Assembly (NCBI GenBank): GCA_002159155.1
Contig: LZRQ01000201.1
Span: 1 to 5,967, forward strand
Direction: 5' to 3'
From: Firmicutes bacterium ZCTH02-B6
GTDB taxonomy: Bacteria; Bacillota; Limnochordia; Limnochordales; ZCTH02-B6
DNA length: 5,967 bases
Shown here: piece after piece, positions 1 to 5,885 of the stretch
Numbering within the stretch: the first letter of the stretch is position 1
How the letters are laid out: every line of letters begins with the position of its first letter
Made by a program: the position numbers and the translations under genes
The notes under the pieces: generated by a model
Told to the model about the DNA's origin: nothing
Database searches by the model: none
The model's input: only the letters and a program-made list of their open reading frames with translations

Positions 1-21
1 GCGGCGAAGCCCCGCCGCTAG
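1..21 (+). other. Possible C-terminal tail of an upstream gene
   Basis: The first seven codons in frame 1 read A-A-K-P-R-R followed by a TAG stop at 19-21, 17 bases before the next start codon, so this could be the end of an upstream gene in the same transcript. The same bases also form a small hairpin: GCGGCG at 1-6 pairs with CGCCGC at 13-18 around a six-base loop. No T-run follows, so it is not a classic terminator. Six residues are too few to name a family; this is only a positional suggestion. Confidence 0.2.
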
Positions 22-38
22 TTGAGGGAAGGGTCCGC

Positions 39-1025
39 ATGTCGATTCAGCTCGCCCGCAGTGCTGCGTTTCACCGGCAATGCTTCGTCGTTGACGCCCA
101 CTGTGACACGGTGCTGCGGCTCGTGAAGGGGGCGTCCTTGGCTGGCCCTGAGCCGCAGGGTCATGTGGACTTGCCGCGCCTGGCCGCAGGCGGCGTTGAC
201 CTTCAGATCTTCGCTCTGTGGGTGGACGCCCGTGAGCGCCGGGGAGGATTTACGGTCCGGTGCCTCGAGCTCCTCGAGGCGGTGGAGCGGGAAGTTGCGG
301 CCCATCCTGATCAACTCCGGCTCATCAGAAGCCGCCACGACCTCAGCGCGGCCCGTGAATCAGGGAGGATCGGGGTTCTCCTTTCCATCGAGGGGGGCGA
401 AGCCCTCGAGGGCAGCCTAGCCGCACTGCGGGCCTTTTTCCGCCTGGGCGTGCGGGCTTTAGGTCTGACGTGGAACGGCCGGAACGAACTGGCGGATGGG
501 TGCGGGGATGCGGACTCCGGCGGAGGGCTGACGGCTTTTGGCCGGCAAGTGGTGGAGGAAATGAATCGGTTGGGCATGGTGGTCGACGTATCGCACCTTG
601 CCGAGCGAGGCTTCTGGGATGTGCTGGCCATCAGCCGGCACCCGATTATCGCTTCCCATTCCAATGCCCGCGCCGTCTGTGATCACCGGCGCAACCTCAC
701 CGATGCGCAGATCCGCGCGCTGGCTGAGCACGGCGGGGTGATGGGCATGAACTTCTTCCCCGAGTTCCTGCGCAGCGACGGTCCGGCAACCCTCGAAGAC
801 GTTGTACGGCACATCGACCACATCGTGGACTTGGTCGGCCCGGATCATGTCGGGCTTGGGTCGGACTTCGACGGGATCGACGGGACGCCCATCGGCCTCG
901 AAGACGTGAGCCGCTTGCCAGCCCTAACCGAGGCGCTCTTGGCCCGCGGGTATGACGAGGCCAGCGTCGAGAAGATTTTGGGTGGCAATTTCCTACGGGT
1001 ATTCCAAACCGTTCTTCCTGCGTAA
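39..1025 (+). CDS. Membrane dipeptidase, peptidase family M19
   Basis: This is a 328-residue zinc dipeptidase of family M19 (renal or microsomal dipeptidase type), which hydrolyses dipeptides. Some members act on D-amino acid or dehydropeptide substrates; the substrate here cannot be told from sequence. The expected metal-site motifs are present in order: H21-x-D23 in VVDAHCDT near the N terminus, E118 in LLSIEGGEAL (the usual bridging glutamate), H186 in VVDVSHL, H207 in ASHSNAR, HRRN at 217-220, and D276 in GLGSDFDG. The C terminus carries the typical GGNFLRVF at 315-322. Length is normal for bacterial members, and no signal peptide or membrane anchor is evident, so it is probably cytoplasmic. 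The ATG at 39 is preceded by GGGAAGGG at 26-33 with a five-base gap, a good ribosome binding site. The family is clear; the physiological role (peptide salvage or cell-wall peptide turnover) is inference. Confidence 0.93.
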   Translation: MSIQLARSAAFHRQCFVVDAHCDTVLRLVKGASLAGPEPQGHVDLPRLAAGGVDLQIFALWVDARERRGGFTVRCLELLEAVEREVAAHPDQLRLIRSRHDLSAARESGRIGVLLSIEGGEALEGSLAALRAFFRLGVRALGLTWNGRNELADGCGDADSGGGLTAFGRQVVEEMNRLGMVVDVSHLAERGFWDVLAISRHPIIASHSNARAVCDHRRNLTDAQIRALAEHGGVMGMNFFPEFLRSDGPATLEDVVRHIDHIVDLVGPDHVGLGSDFDGIDGTPIGLEDVSRLPALTEALLARGYDEASVEKILGGNFLRVFQTVLPA

Positions 1026-1028
1026 GTT

Positions 1029-1140
1029 GGCAGCCGCCGTAACTGTGGCCACGGTCACTGTGTCGCCCACGTATCTTTCTCGCCTAGGTAACTCTGTAGC
1101 CAACGTACCTCTTCTGTAGCCAATGATGTTTAGCCACCAT
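1029..1140. repeat. Degenerate short-repeat array (TGTNGCC type, mostly 17-base period)
   Basis: The motif TGTNGCC occurs at 1044, 1061, 1095 and 1115, with near copies TCTCGCC at 1078 and TTTAGCC at 1129 and a weaker copy GGCAGCC at 1029. Spacings from 1044 on are 17, 17, 17, 20 and 14 bases. After the core, several copies continue as N-A-C/G-G-T-A-N-C-T, for example 1057-1076 and 1091-1110, which match at 16 of 20 positions. There is no open reading frame here with convincing coding features. Multiple short repeats of this kind occur at transposon ends of the IS21/IS481/Mu-like type and in multi-site operators. No transposase is present in the window, so the nature of the array is unresolved. 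Confidence 0.6.
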
Positions 1141-1256
1141 AAGGTCGTCCCCGCGCGCTGTCCCCGGCGCCGTGACTACTCACCCCTCGCGGCAGGCATA
1201 CTACCACCCAGGAGCCTCCAGCTCGACAATCCTAGCCAGGCAAAGGGAGGGTCCCC
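1141..1256 (+). promoter_or_regulatory. Leader of the dodecin-like gene, with only a weak promoter candidate
   Basis: This stretch separates the repeat array from the dodecin-like gene. It holds no convincing coding region. The best promoter-like pair is GTGACT at 1172-1177 and CATACT at 1197-1202, each matching the housekeeping consensus at four of six positions, but with a long 19-base spacer, so it is weak. The ribosome binding site AAAGGGAGGG at about 1242-1251 is strong and well placed for the ATG at 1257. No terminator for the dipeptidase gene is visible in the whole 1026-1256 gap. Confidence 0.25.
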
Positions 1257-1469
1257 ATGCCCATAGTCAAGGTGATCGAACTGGTGGGCGAGTCGCCCCA
1301 CAGTTGGGAGGACGCGGCCCAGGTGGCGGTGCGGGAGGCCGCCAAAACTATCCGGAACATCACCGGCGTTGAGGTCCTTAACTGGACAGGCAACGTGGAC
1401 GAGCAGGGCAACATCGTCGAGTACAAGGCCGATGTCCAGGTGGCTTTCGTGGTCGAAGGTCACGAGTAG
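1257..1469 (+). CDS. Dodecin family protein
   Basis: This 70-residue protein matches the dodecin fold family: a first strand KVIELVGES at 5-13, a helix SWEDAAQVAVREAAKTIRN at 16-34, then two strands around GVEVLNW at 37-43 and VEYKADVQVAFVVEG at 54-68. Dodecins assemble as small hollow dodecamers that bind flavins, and some related forms bind other ligands or metals. Alignment by eye to classic bacterial dodecins, which have a tryptophan in the D-W-F-E-V stretch, puts glycine (G37) at the flavin-stacking position; a tryptophan occurs later, at W43. Flavin binding is therefore not assured and the ligand is open. The ATG is chosen from the strong AAAGGGAGGG site just upstream. A perfect palindrome GCACGTGC lies directly after the stop (1471-1478), and a five-base-pair hairpin follows at 1484-1497, without a T-run. 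The holin-like gene starts 46 bases downstream and may be co-transcribed. Confidence 0.88.
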   Translation: MPIVKVIELVGESPHSWEDAAQVAVREAAKTIRNITGVEVLNWTGNVDEQGNIVEYKADVQVAFVVEGHE

Positions 1470-1515
1470 GGCACGTGCTTGGGCCGGCGCACGCCGGGCA
1501 AGGGGGTGAAGAGCC

Positions 1516-1851
1516 GTGGATTTCCTGGGAACCGTCATCCGGTTTGTCGTCTCGGCGCTGGTGCTGATGTTCGTCGGGTTTCTGGTGCCCGGCTTCGCGC
1601 CGCTCGGGTTTCTCAATGCGCTGCTGGCGGCCATCGTCATCGCCGCGCTGGGATGGGTGATCGAAGCCACCCTGGGCCGGCGGGTGTCGCCCTTTGGCCG
1701 GGGGTTGGTCGGGTTTATCATCTCGGCCTTGGTGATTTGGGCCACCCAGTTTTTCGTGCCGGGCATGCAGGTGACGGTGTTGGGGGCGCTGCTCGCGGCC
1801 CTCGTTATCGGGATCGTTGATATGTTCGTGCCGACGCCCATCAGCCGCTAG
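1516..1851 (+). CDS. Small membrane protein of the YvlD / phage holin 4 family
   Basis: This 111-residue hydrophobic protein resembles the YvlD-type family often labelled 'phage holin family protein' (formerly DUF360). It has about four membrane segments: roughly residues 7-24, 31-50, 64-81 and 86-105, separated by short turns. A polar, positively charged stretch with GRR and FGRG lies in the middle, at 54-63. The two halves resemble each other: SALVLMFVGFLVPG at 13-26 and SALVIWATQFFVPG at 70-83, followed by NALLAAIVIAAL and GALLAALVIGIV. The GTG start at 1516 is preceded by AGGGGGTG at 1501-1508, a good ribosome binding site. Despite the name there is no phage gene nearby, so lysis is unlikely. 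YvlD relatives in Bacillus sit in cell-envelope stress operons, but the role here is unknown. Confidence 0.8.
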   Translation: MDFLGTVIRFVVSALVLMFVGFLVPGFAPLGFLNALLAAIVIAALGWVIEATLGRRVSPFGRGLVGFIISALVIWATQFFVPGMQVTVLGALLAALVIGIVDMFVPTPISR

Positions 1852-1854
1852 GCG

Positions 1855-1889
1855 TTTTGCCCGTCGACGCCGGCGGGGAAAGGGCAAAA
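1855..1889. other. Inverted repeat just after the holin-like gene
   Basis: TTTTGCCC at 1855-1862 is exactly complementary to GGGCAAAA at 1882-1889, with a 19-base GC-rich loop. The stem begins four bases after the stop codon of the holin-like gene, where a terminator would be expected. No T-run follows the right arm on either strand, so it is not a canonical intrinsic terminator. It could still stabilise the 3' end of the transcript or help termination. Confidence 0.35.
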
Positions 1890-1934
1890 GCGGCTCCCAC
1901 CGCTTGGGTGTCAGCGGTTCACATCGTTTGGGTG
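1889..1934. repeat. Two-copy imperfect direct repeat, 24-base period
   Basis: AGCGGCTCCCACCGCTTGGG at 1889-1908 recurs as AGCGGTTCACATCGTTTGGG at 1913-1932, each followed by TG, giving 18 matches in 22. The four mismatches fall exactly every third base. The first copy also forms a hairpin: AAGCGG at 1888-1893 pairs with CCGCTT at 1900-1905 around a six-base loop. The rest of the 1852-1983 gap shows no gene. Confidence 0.55.
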
Positions 1935-1958
1935 CGCTGGGCATGGGCGCAGGCTTCC

Positions 1959-1988
1959 TTCACTCCAGGCAGACGGCTGTGATATGAT
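1959..1988 (+). promoter_or_regulatory. Probable housekeeping promoter for lysA (extended -10)
   Basis: The -10 element TATGAT at 1983-1988 matches the consensus at five of six positions and is preceded by TGA at 1980-1982, giving an extended -10 (TGn). A -35 candidate TTCACT at 1959-1964 matches at four of six with an 18-base spacer. Transcription would start near 1995, some 30 bases before the proposed TTG start of lysA, just enough for a leader carrying the ribosome binding site. It probably drives the whole lysA, protease, scpA, scpB cluster. Confidence 0.55.
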
Positions 1989-2025
1989 GATTCAGTACGA
2001 GCCTGGGAGGAGGGAGCTGACGCCC

Positions 2026-3390
2026 TTGCCCTTGCATGCCCATCTGACCGTCAACGAACGGGGGCACCTTGAGATCGGCGGCTGTGACGCGGTGGAGCTC
2101 GCCCGTCGCTATGGAACGCCGCTGTACGTGCTCGACGAAGACCGTGTTCGCAGCGCATGTCGCGCGTACCTGGACGCGCTGGCGCGCTATTATCCCAAGG
2201 GGAAAATCGTCTACGCGGGCAAGGCGTTGCTCACCACAGGCGTCTGCCGCATCATCGCGTCCGAGGGCCTGTTCCTGGACGTGGTATCGGGCGGTGAGCT
2301 GTACACAGCCCTACGCGCGGGCTTTCCCCCCGAACGGATGTACTTTCACGGCAACAATAAATCCGATGCGGAACTGCGCATGGGCCTTGCGGCCGGCGTC
2401 GGCCGCATCGTGGTCGACAGCGAAGCCGAGCTAGAGCGGCTCGAAGAGCTGGCCGCCGCAGAGGACTGCACCGCAGACATTCTCCTCAGGGTAACCCCCG
2501 GCGTGGAAGCCCATACCCACAGCTACATGCAGACGGGGCAGCTGGATTCGAAGTTCGGAATCCCCCTCGCAGGCGGTCTCGCGCTGGCGGCCGCCCGCCG
2601 GGCAGCCCGATCGCCTCGCCTGCGCTTGCGCGGCTACCACTGTCACATTGGCTCGCAGATTCTGGATCTCACCGCGTTTGACATCACGGTTGCCATGATG
2701 ATGGACTTTCTGGCCGATGCCCAGGCGGCGACTGGCGTCGCCGCGGAGGAGCTGGATCTGGGCGGCGGTCTCGGAATTCGGTACACGGAGGCCGACGTCC
2801 CGCCCGGCCCTCATGAGCTGTTGCGCTTGCTTGGGGATGCTCTGCGGCGGGAAGCGGCCCGGCGCGAGCTGCCGCTGCCAGTGCTTGTCCTCGAGCCCGG
2901 CCGATCGATCGTAGGGGACGCCGGTGTTACGCTGTATACCGTCGGTTTCATCAAGCGAATCCCAGGCTTGCGCACTTACGTGGCTGTCGACGGCGGGATG
3001 GCCGACAACCCTCGCGTGGCGCTGTACCAGGCGCGCTACACCGCCGTCGTGGCCAACAAGGCGGCCCAGGAGCCTGTCGAGATCGTTTCCATCGCCGGTA
3101 AGTGCTGTGAAAGCGGCGACATGCTGGTCTTCGACGCGCCGGTGCCGCCGCTTGAGCGGGGCGACGTGCTGGCGGTGCTGAGCACGGGTGCTTATAACTA
3201 CTCCATGGCCAGCCATTACAATCGCCTGCCGAAGCCGGCAATGGTGCTGGTCAGCCAGGGACGCCACGACCTCTTGGTCGAGCGGGAGTCGTACGAGGAT
3301 CTTGTGCGCCACGATCGGCTTCCCTCGTGGCTTGGGCCGGCTGCACCGCAAGCAGCCGGAGGTCGGGGCGGCCGGGAGGTGCCGGGGTGA
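2026..3390 (+). CDS. lysA: Diaminopimelate decarboxylase
   Basis: This PLP enzyme catalyses the last step of lysine synthesis, meso-diaminopimelate to L-lysine plus CO2. Numbered from the TTG start (454 residues), it shows the PLP lysine K66 in VYAGKA, HIGSQI at 207-212, the phosphate-binding GGGLGI at 246-251, EPGR at 290-293, the active-site CESGD at 361-365 and GAYNYSMASHYN at 388-399. The fold-type III barrel and the C-terminal beta domain are both complete. An in-frame ATG at 1984 would add 14 residues, but it lies inside the -10 hexamer and has no ribosome binding site. TTG at 2026 follows GGGAGGAGGGAG at 2005-2016, and its product LPLHAHLTVNERGHLEIGG aligns without gaps to the N terminus I recall for Bacillus LysA (MFLHGTS, then GHLEIGG). 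I prefer TTG but cannot exclude ATG. The stop overlaps the next gene by GTGA. The C-terminal tail is rich in glycine and alanine and poorly conserved. Confidence 0.95.
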   Translation: MPLHAHLTVNERGHLEIGGCDAVELARRYGTPLYVLDEDRVRSACRAYLDALARYYPKGKIVYAGKALLTTGVCRIIASEGLFLDVVSGGELYTALRAGFPPERMYFHGNNKSDAELRMGLAAGVGRIVVDSEAELERLEELAAAEDCTADILLRVTPGVEAHTHSYMQTGQLDSKFGIPLAGGLALAAARRAARSPRLRLRGYHCHIGSQILDLTAFDITVAMMMDFLADAQAATGVAAEELDLGGGLGIRYTEADVPPGPHELLRLLGDALRREAARRELPLPVLVLEPGRSIVGDAGVTLYTVGFIKRIPGLRTYVAVDGGMADNPRVALYQARYTAVVANKAAQEPVEIVSIAGKCCESGDMLVFDAPVPPLERGDVLAVLSTGAYNYSMASHYNRLPKPAMVLVSQGRHDLLVERESYEDLVRHDRLPSWLGPAAPQAAGGRGGREVPG

Positions 3391-3995
3391 GGAGCGTGGA
3401 AGCGTGGATCCTCCGGGCGGCAGCGGTGCTGTTGGTGCTGGCGATTCACGAATACGCCCACGCCGCCGTCGCGGTGCGTTTGGGCGACCCGCGGCCCAAG
3501 TTTGACGGTCGGTTAACGCTTAACCCGCTGGCTCACCTGGATCCAATCGGGACGCTGATGTTGCTCTTCTTCGGCTTCGGCTGGGCCAAGCCCGTGATCG
3601 TGGATCCGACGCGGTTCAAAAAGCCGCGCCGCGACATGATGTGGGTTGCTTTAGCGGGACCCGTGGCCAATTTGCTGATGGCCTTCGTTATGGCTCGAGT
3701 GTACCCGTTCGTGGTGTCCGGTCTGCCTGTCAACTGGGCCTGGGCAGTGCGGGGATTTTTTCAGGTGACCATCACGCTCAACATCTGGTTGGCGGTGTTC
3801 AACCTCCTGCCGTTGCCGCCGCTGGATGGCAGCAAGGTGCTGGCCGGCCTCGTTCCCAGGCGGTGGGCCTATCGCCTCTACACCTTGGAAACGTATGGCA
3901 CCGTCCTCCTCCTGTTCTTAATTGTTTCCGGGATGGTCAGCCGCGTCCTGTGGCCCGCCTACCAGGCGGTGGCGTGGCTGATTCTAGGGGGCTGA
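3387..3995 (+). CDS. Site-2 protease family protein (M50 intramembrane metalloprotease)
   Basis: This 202-residue polytopic membrane protein is a short M50 (S2P-like) zinc protease that cleaves substrates within the membrane. The zinc motif HEYAH is at residues 21-25 inside the first membrane helix, and the third ligand lies in NLLPLPPLDG at 139-148 (D147), the family's N-x-x-P-x-P-x-L-D-G signature. Hydrophobic segments lie at about 9-30, 54-66, 85-110, 124-141 and near the C terminus at 172-199. GPVANLLMA at 91-99 is also typical. No PDZ or CBS domain is present, so it belongs to the minimal YwhC-like class. The GTG start overlaps the lysA stop as GTGA and has GGGAGGT at 3374-3380 six bases upstream; an ATG at 3327 lies well inside lysA without such a site. 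It is probably translationally coupled to lysA. The substrate is unknown; a sporulation or envelope-stress target would fit the context but is inference. Confidence 0.92.
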   Translation: MRSVEAWILRAAAVLLVLAIHEYAHAAVAVRLGDPRPKFDGRLTLNPLAHLDPIGTLMLLFFGFGWAKPVIVDPTRFKKPRRDMMWVALAGPVANLLMAFVMARVYPFVVSGLPVNWAWAVRGFFQVTITLNIWLAVFNLLPLPPLDGSKVLAGLVPRRWAYRLYTLETYGTVLLLFLIVSGMVSRVLWPAYQAVAWLILGG

Positions 3996-4002
3996 CGCTC
4001 CG

Positions 4003-4782
4003 GTGTACCAGGTGCGCCTGGCGGTCTTCGAAGGGCCGCTGGACCTGCTGCTTCATCTCATCGAGCAGCAGCAGGTGGACATCTGGCAAGTCTCCATGGC
4101 CCAGGTGGCTGAGCAGTATCTCGATTTCTTGAGTCAGGTACCCGCCGTGGAGCTCGAGGAAGCTGGCGAGTATCTGGTGATGGCGGCGCTCCTGGTGAGG
4201 ATCAAGGCTCGCCACTTGCTGCCTGTCCGAGAAGAGGCCACGGAGACCGAGGAGGACGAGGCCGATCTGGAGGCCGCCCTGCTGGCCAGGGTCGCCGAGT
4301 ACCGCCGTTACAAGGACGCGTCGGCCCTCCTCGGCCAGCTGGCGGCGGCCAACGGCCGCCTGTTCCGGCGGCCCGTTATCCCTGTTCCCTCACAACCGGC
4401 GCGGCCAGCGGGGCCCCCGCCCGGGCTCACGCCAGACAAGTTGGCGCGCGCCTATGCCGCGGTGCTCGGCCGGCGGCCGGTTGAGCCGCCGCCCCCTCCA
4501 ACGCCGCGGCCGGTGAACCTGCGCGCAGCCATCGGACGCGTCTTGGGGGCGCTGCGCCGGGCGGGTGGGCGGTTGCGCTTCCGGCACTTGTTCTCTCGCC
4601 GCGCGTCCAAATGGGACTGGATCGTGGCCTTTCTGGCGGTGCTCGAGCTGGTCCGCGTCGGCCGCGTTCGGGTGCGCCAGCCGGCTCCGTTGGCCGAGTT
4701 CGACGTCGAGATGCAGGAGGAAGAGTACACGGCCCAGGTGCAGGAGGCGGCCGTGCCGCCCTTGGCGCAAGGGGAATCGTGA
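4003..4782 (+). CDS. scpA: Segregation and condensation protein A (kleisin)
   Basis: ScpA is the kleisin subunit of the bacterial SMC-ScpAB condensin; it bridges the two SMC heads and is needed for chromosome organisation and segregation. The N-terminal domain shows the hallmark FEGPLDLLLHLIEQQQVDIW at 9-28 followed by EQYLDFL at 37-43. The second conserved block, GEYLVMAALLVRIKARHLLP, is at 55-74. An acidic stretch at 78-90 precedes a helical part with AEYRRYKDAS at 98-107. A proline-rich linker at about 124-170 leads to the C-terminal winged helix (about 172-235, including SKWDWIVAFLAVLELVRVG at 202-220) that caps the SMC head. The 259 residues are a usual length. The GTG start at 4003 is seven bases after the protease stop, with AGGGGGC at 3986-3992 as ribosome binding site. 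The gene is tightly followed by scpB. Confidence 0.96.
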   Translation: MYQVRLAVFEGPLDLLLHLIEQQQVDIWQVSMAQVAEQYLDFLSQVPAVELEEAGEYLVMAALLVRIKARHLLPVREEATETEEDEADLEAALLARVAEYRRYKDASALLGQLAAANGRLFRRPVIPVPSQPARPAGPPPGLTPDKLARAYAAVLGRRPVEPPPPPTPRPVNLRAAIGRVLGALRRAGGRLRFRHLFSRRASKWDWIVAFLAVLELVRVGRVRVRQPAPLAEFDVEMQEEEYTAQVQEAAVPPLAQGES

Positions 4783-4783
4783 C

Positions 4784-5350
4784 ATGGAGCAGACGTTCAT
4801 TCCGGAAACGCTCGAACAGCTGGTGGCCGTACTGGAAGCGGTTTTGTTTGCGAGCCCCGAACCGGTGTCCCTCAATGACCTGGCGCGCGTGACGGGCTGG
4901 GATCAAGAGGGAGTGCACGCTGCCCTCGCTTTGCTTCGCCAGCGGCTTGAGGCGCCCGACCGGGGGTTGTGCCTGCTGGAGGTGGCGGGCGGCTGGCAGC
5001 TGGCCACCAAGCCCGAATTGGCCGAACTTCTCCAGTCGCTGCTTGCGCCGCGACCGCCCGCGCCGCTCTCCCAGGCCGCCCTGGAGACGTTGGCCATCAT
5101 CGCCTACCGCCAGCCGATCACCCGCGCTGAGATCGAACAGCTGCGCGGCGTGCGGGTCGATTCGGCCCTGCAGTCTTTGCTGGAACGGGAGCTTATCGAA
5201 GAGGCCGGACGCGCCGACGCGCCCGGGCGTCCCATCCTTTACCGCACGACGCCGCGTTTTCTTGAGTGGACGGGGCTGAGCTCGCTGGCCGACTTGCCGC
5301 CACTGCCGGAAGAACCGCCGAATAGCCCGGGAGCCTCCGGGCCAGATTAA
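4784..5350 (+). CDS. scpB: Segregation and condensation protein B
   Basis: ScpB is a small protein with two winged-helix domains that dimerises and binds the ScpA linker within the SMC condensin. The first domain covers about 10-88 (QLVAVLEAVLFASPEPVSLNDLA near the start, then GGWQLATKPE at 69-78). The second covers about 95-165 and carries the family signature LSQAALETLAIIAYRQPITR at 95-114, then AEIEQLRGV at 115-123 and GRADAPGRPILYRTTPRFLE at 142-161. The tail after 170 is proline-rich and probably disordered. The protein has 188 residues, a normal length. The ATG at 4784 lies one base after the scpA stop and follows AGGGGA at 4770-4775 with an eight-base gap. The frame stays open upstream to an ATG at 4565, but that lies inside scpA and its product there is not ScpB-like. 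Co-translation with scpA fits the complex they form. Confidence 0.95.
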   Translation: MEQTFIPETLEQLVAVLEAVLFASPEPVSLNDLARVTGWDQEGVHAALALLRQRLEAPDRGLCLLEVAGGWQLATKPELAELLQSLLAPRPPAPLSQAALETLAIIAYRQPITRAEIEQLRGVRVDSALQSLLERELIEEAGRADAPGRPILYRTTPRFLEWTGLSSLADLPPLPEEPPNSPGASGPD

Positions 5351-5403
5351 CGGGTGACATCGCAGTTTAAGGCGCCACATCCTCGCCCAAGGGGAGAGCG
5401 GAC

Positions 5404-5811
5404 GTGAGCGAGCACCACCCCATCGAAGGCCTGATGCAAACCGCCATGGAAAGCCTTAAGGCCATGGTGGACGTTAACACGATCCTCGGCGATCCCGTGG
5501 AGACACCCGACGGCAGCGTCATCGTGCCGGTTTCGCGGGTTTCTATCGGCTTTGCGGCAGGGGGGACCGAATTCGAGGTCGAAAATCGCCGGGACGGCGG
5601 TGCTTTTCCGTTCGGCGGGGGCAGCGGTGCAGGCATATCCCTGCAGCCGGTGGCGTTTCTGGTGGTAGGGCAAGGGCAGATTCGCCTGCTGCCCATCGAC
5701 GGCAACGCCATCGTCGACAGGCTCATTGACATCGCGCCCAAGGTCATGGACCAGCTCCAAGGCGTGTTGAACGGGCGCAAGGCGACGGCTCCCGCACCGG
5801 TAAGTTCGTAG
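5404..5811 (+). CDS. gerW: Spore germination/sporulation protein GerW (YtfJ)
   Basis: This 135-residue protein matches the YtfJ/GerW family. Conserved stretches are HPIEGLMQTAMESLKAMVDV at 5-24, NTILGDPVETPDGSVIVPVS at 25-44, GFAAGGTEF at 49-57, a glycine-rich loop at 64-77, and ISLQPVAFLVVG at 78-89. In Bacillus subtilis the protein is made in the forespore and affects germination and spore resistance, so its presence suggests the host forms spores. The GTG start follows AAGGGGAG at 5389-5396 with a seven-base gap. It sits 53 bases after scpB; that gap contains no clear housekeeping promoter and I could not make out a convincing forespore-type promoter, so it may be read from the upstream cluster as well. 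The C-terminal 15 residues are low complexity (APAPVSS end). No signal peptide is seen. Confidence 0.93.
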   Translation: MSEHHPIEGLMQTAMESLKAMVDVNTILGDPVETPDGSVIVPVSRVSIGFAAGGTEFEVENRRDGGAFPFGGGSGAGISLQPVAFLVVGQGQIRLLPIDGNAIVDRLIDIAPKVMDQLQGVLNGRKATAPAPVSS

Positions 5812-5885
5812 CGCACCGTAAGTGCCCTGATGAGCCCATACGGATTAGCGCCGCTTCCACACCGCACCCTTGGGGTGGGTCTTCG

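Noticed and set aside
1029..1140. CRISPR array
   Set aside because: The repeats are short, degenerate and nearly contiguous, with no unique spacers of constant size and no cas genes nearby.
1516..1851. Prophage remnant suggested by the holin label
   Set aside because: No other phage gene, integrase or attachment site is visible, and the YvlD-type family is usually chromosomal.
1378..1944. - strand frame covering the 24-base repeat and the holin-like gene
   Set aside because: Most of it is the shadow of the holin-like and dodecin-like genes, with a highly charged, low-complexity product. Only the repeat part is notable and is reported separately.
1852..2025. Lysine riboswitch upstream of lysA
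   Set aside because: The promoter leaves a leader of only about 30 bases, far shorter than an L-box, and I see no L-box core motifs in the gap.
2431..3351. Long open frame on the - strand (306 codons) opposite lysA
   Set aside because: It lies fully within lysA, whose motifs are intact, and the antisense product shows no family features or plausible ribosome binding site.
3327..3386. ATG 3327 as the start of the site-2 protease
   Set aside because: The extra 20 residues would lie inside lysA, have no membrane or family character and no ribosome binding site. GTG 3387 has a good site and the GTGA overlap.
4427..5380. Long open frame on the - strand (317 codons) opposite scpA and scpB
   Set aside because: It is antiparallel to two clearly conserved genes, its product is rich in arginine, proline and alanine without any recognisable domain, and long antisense frames are common in GC-rich DNA.
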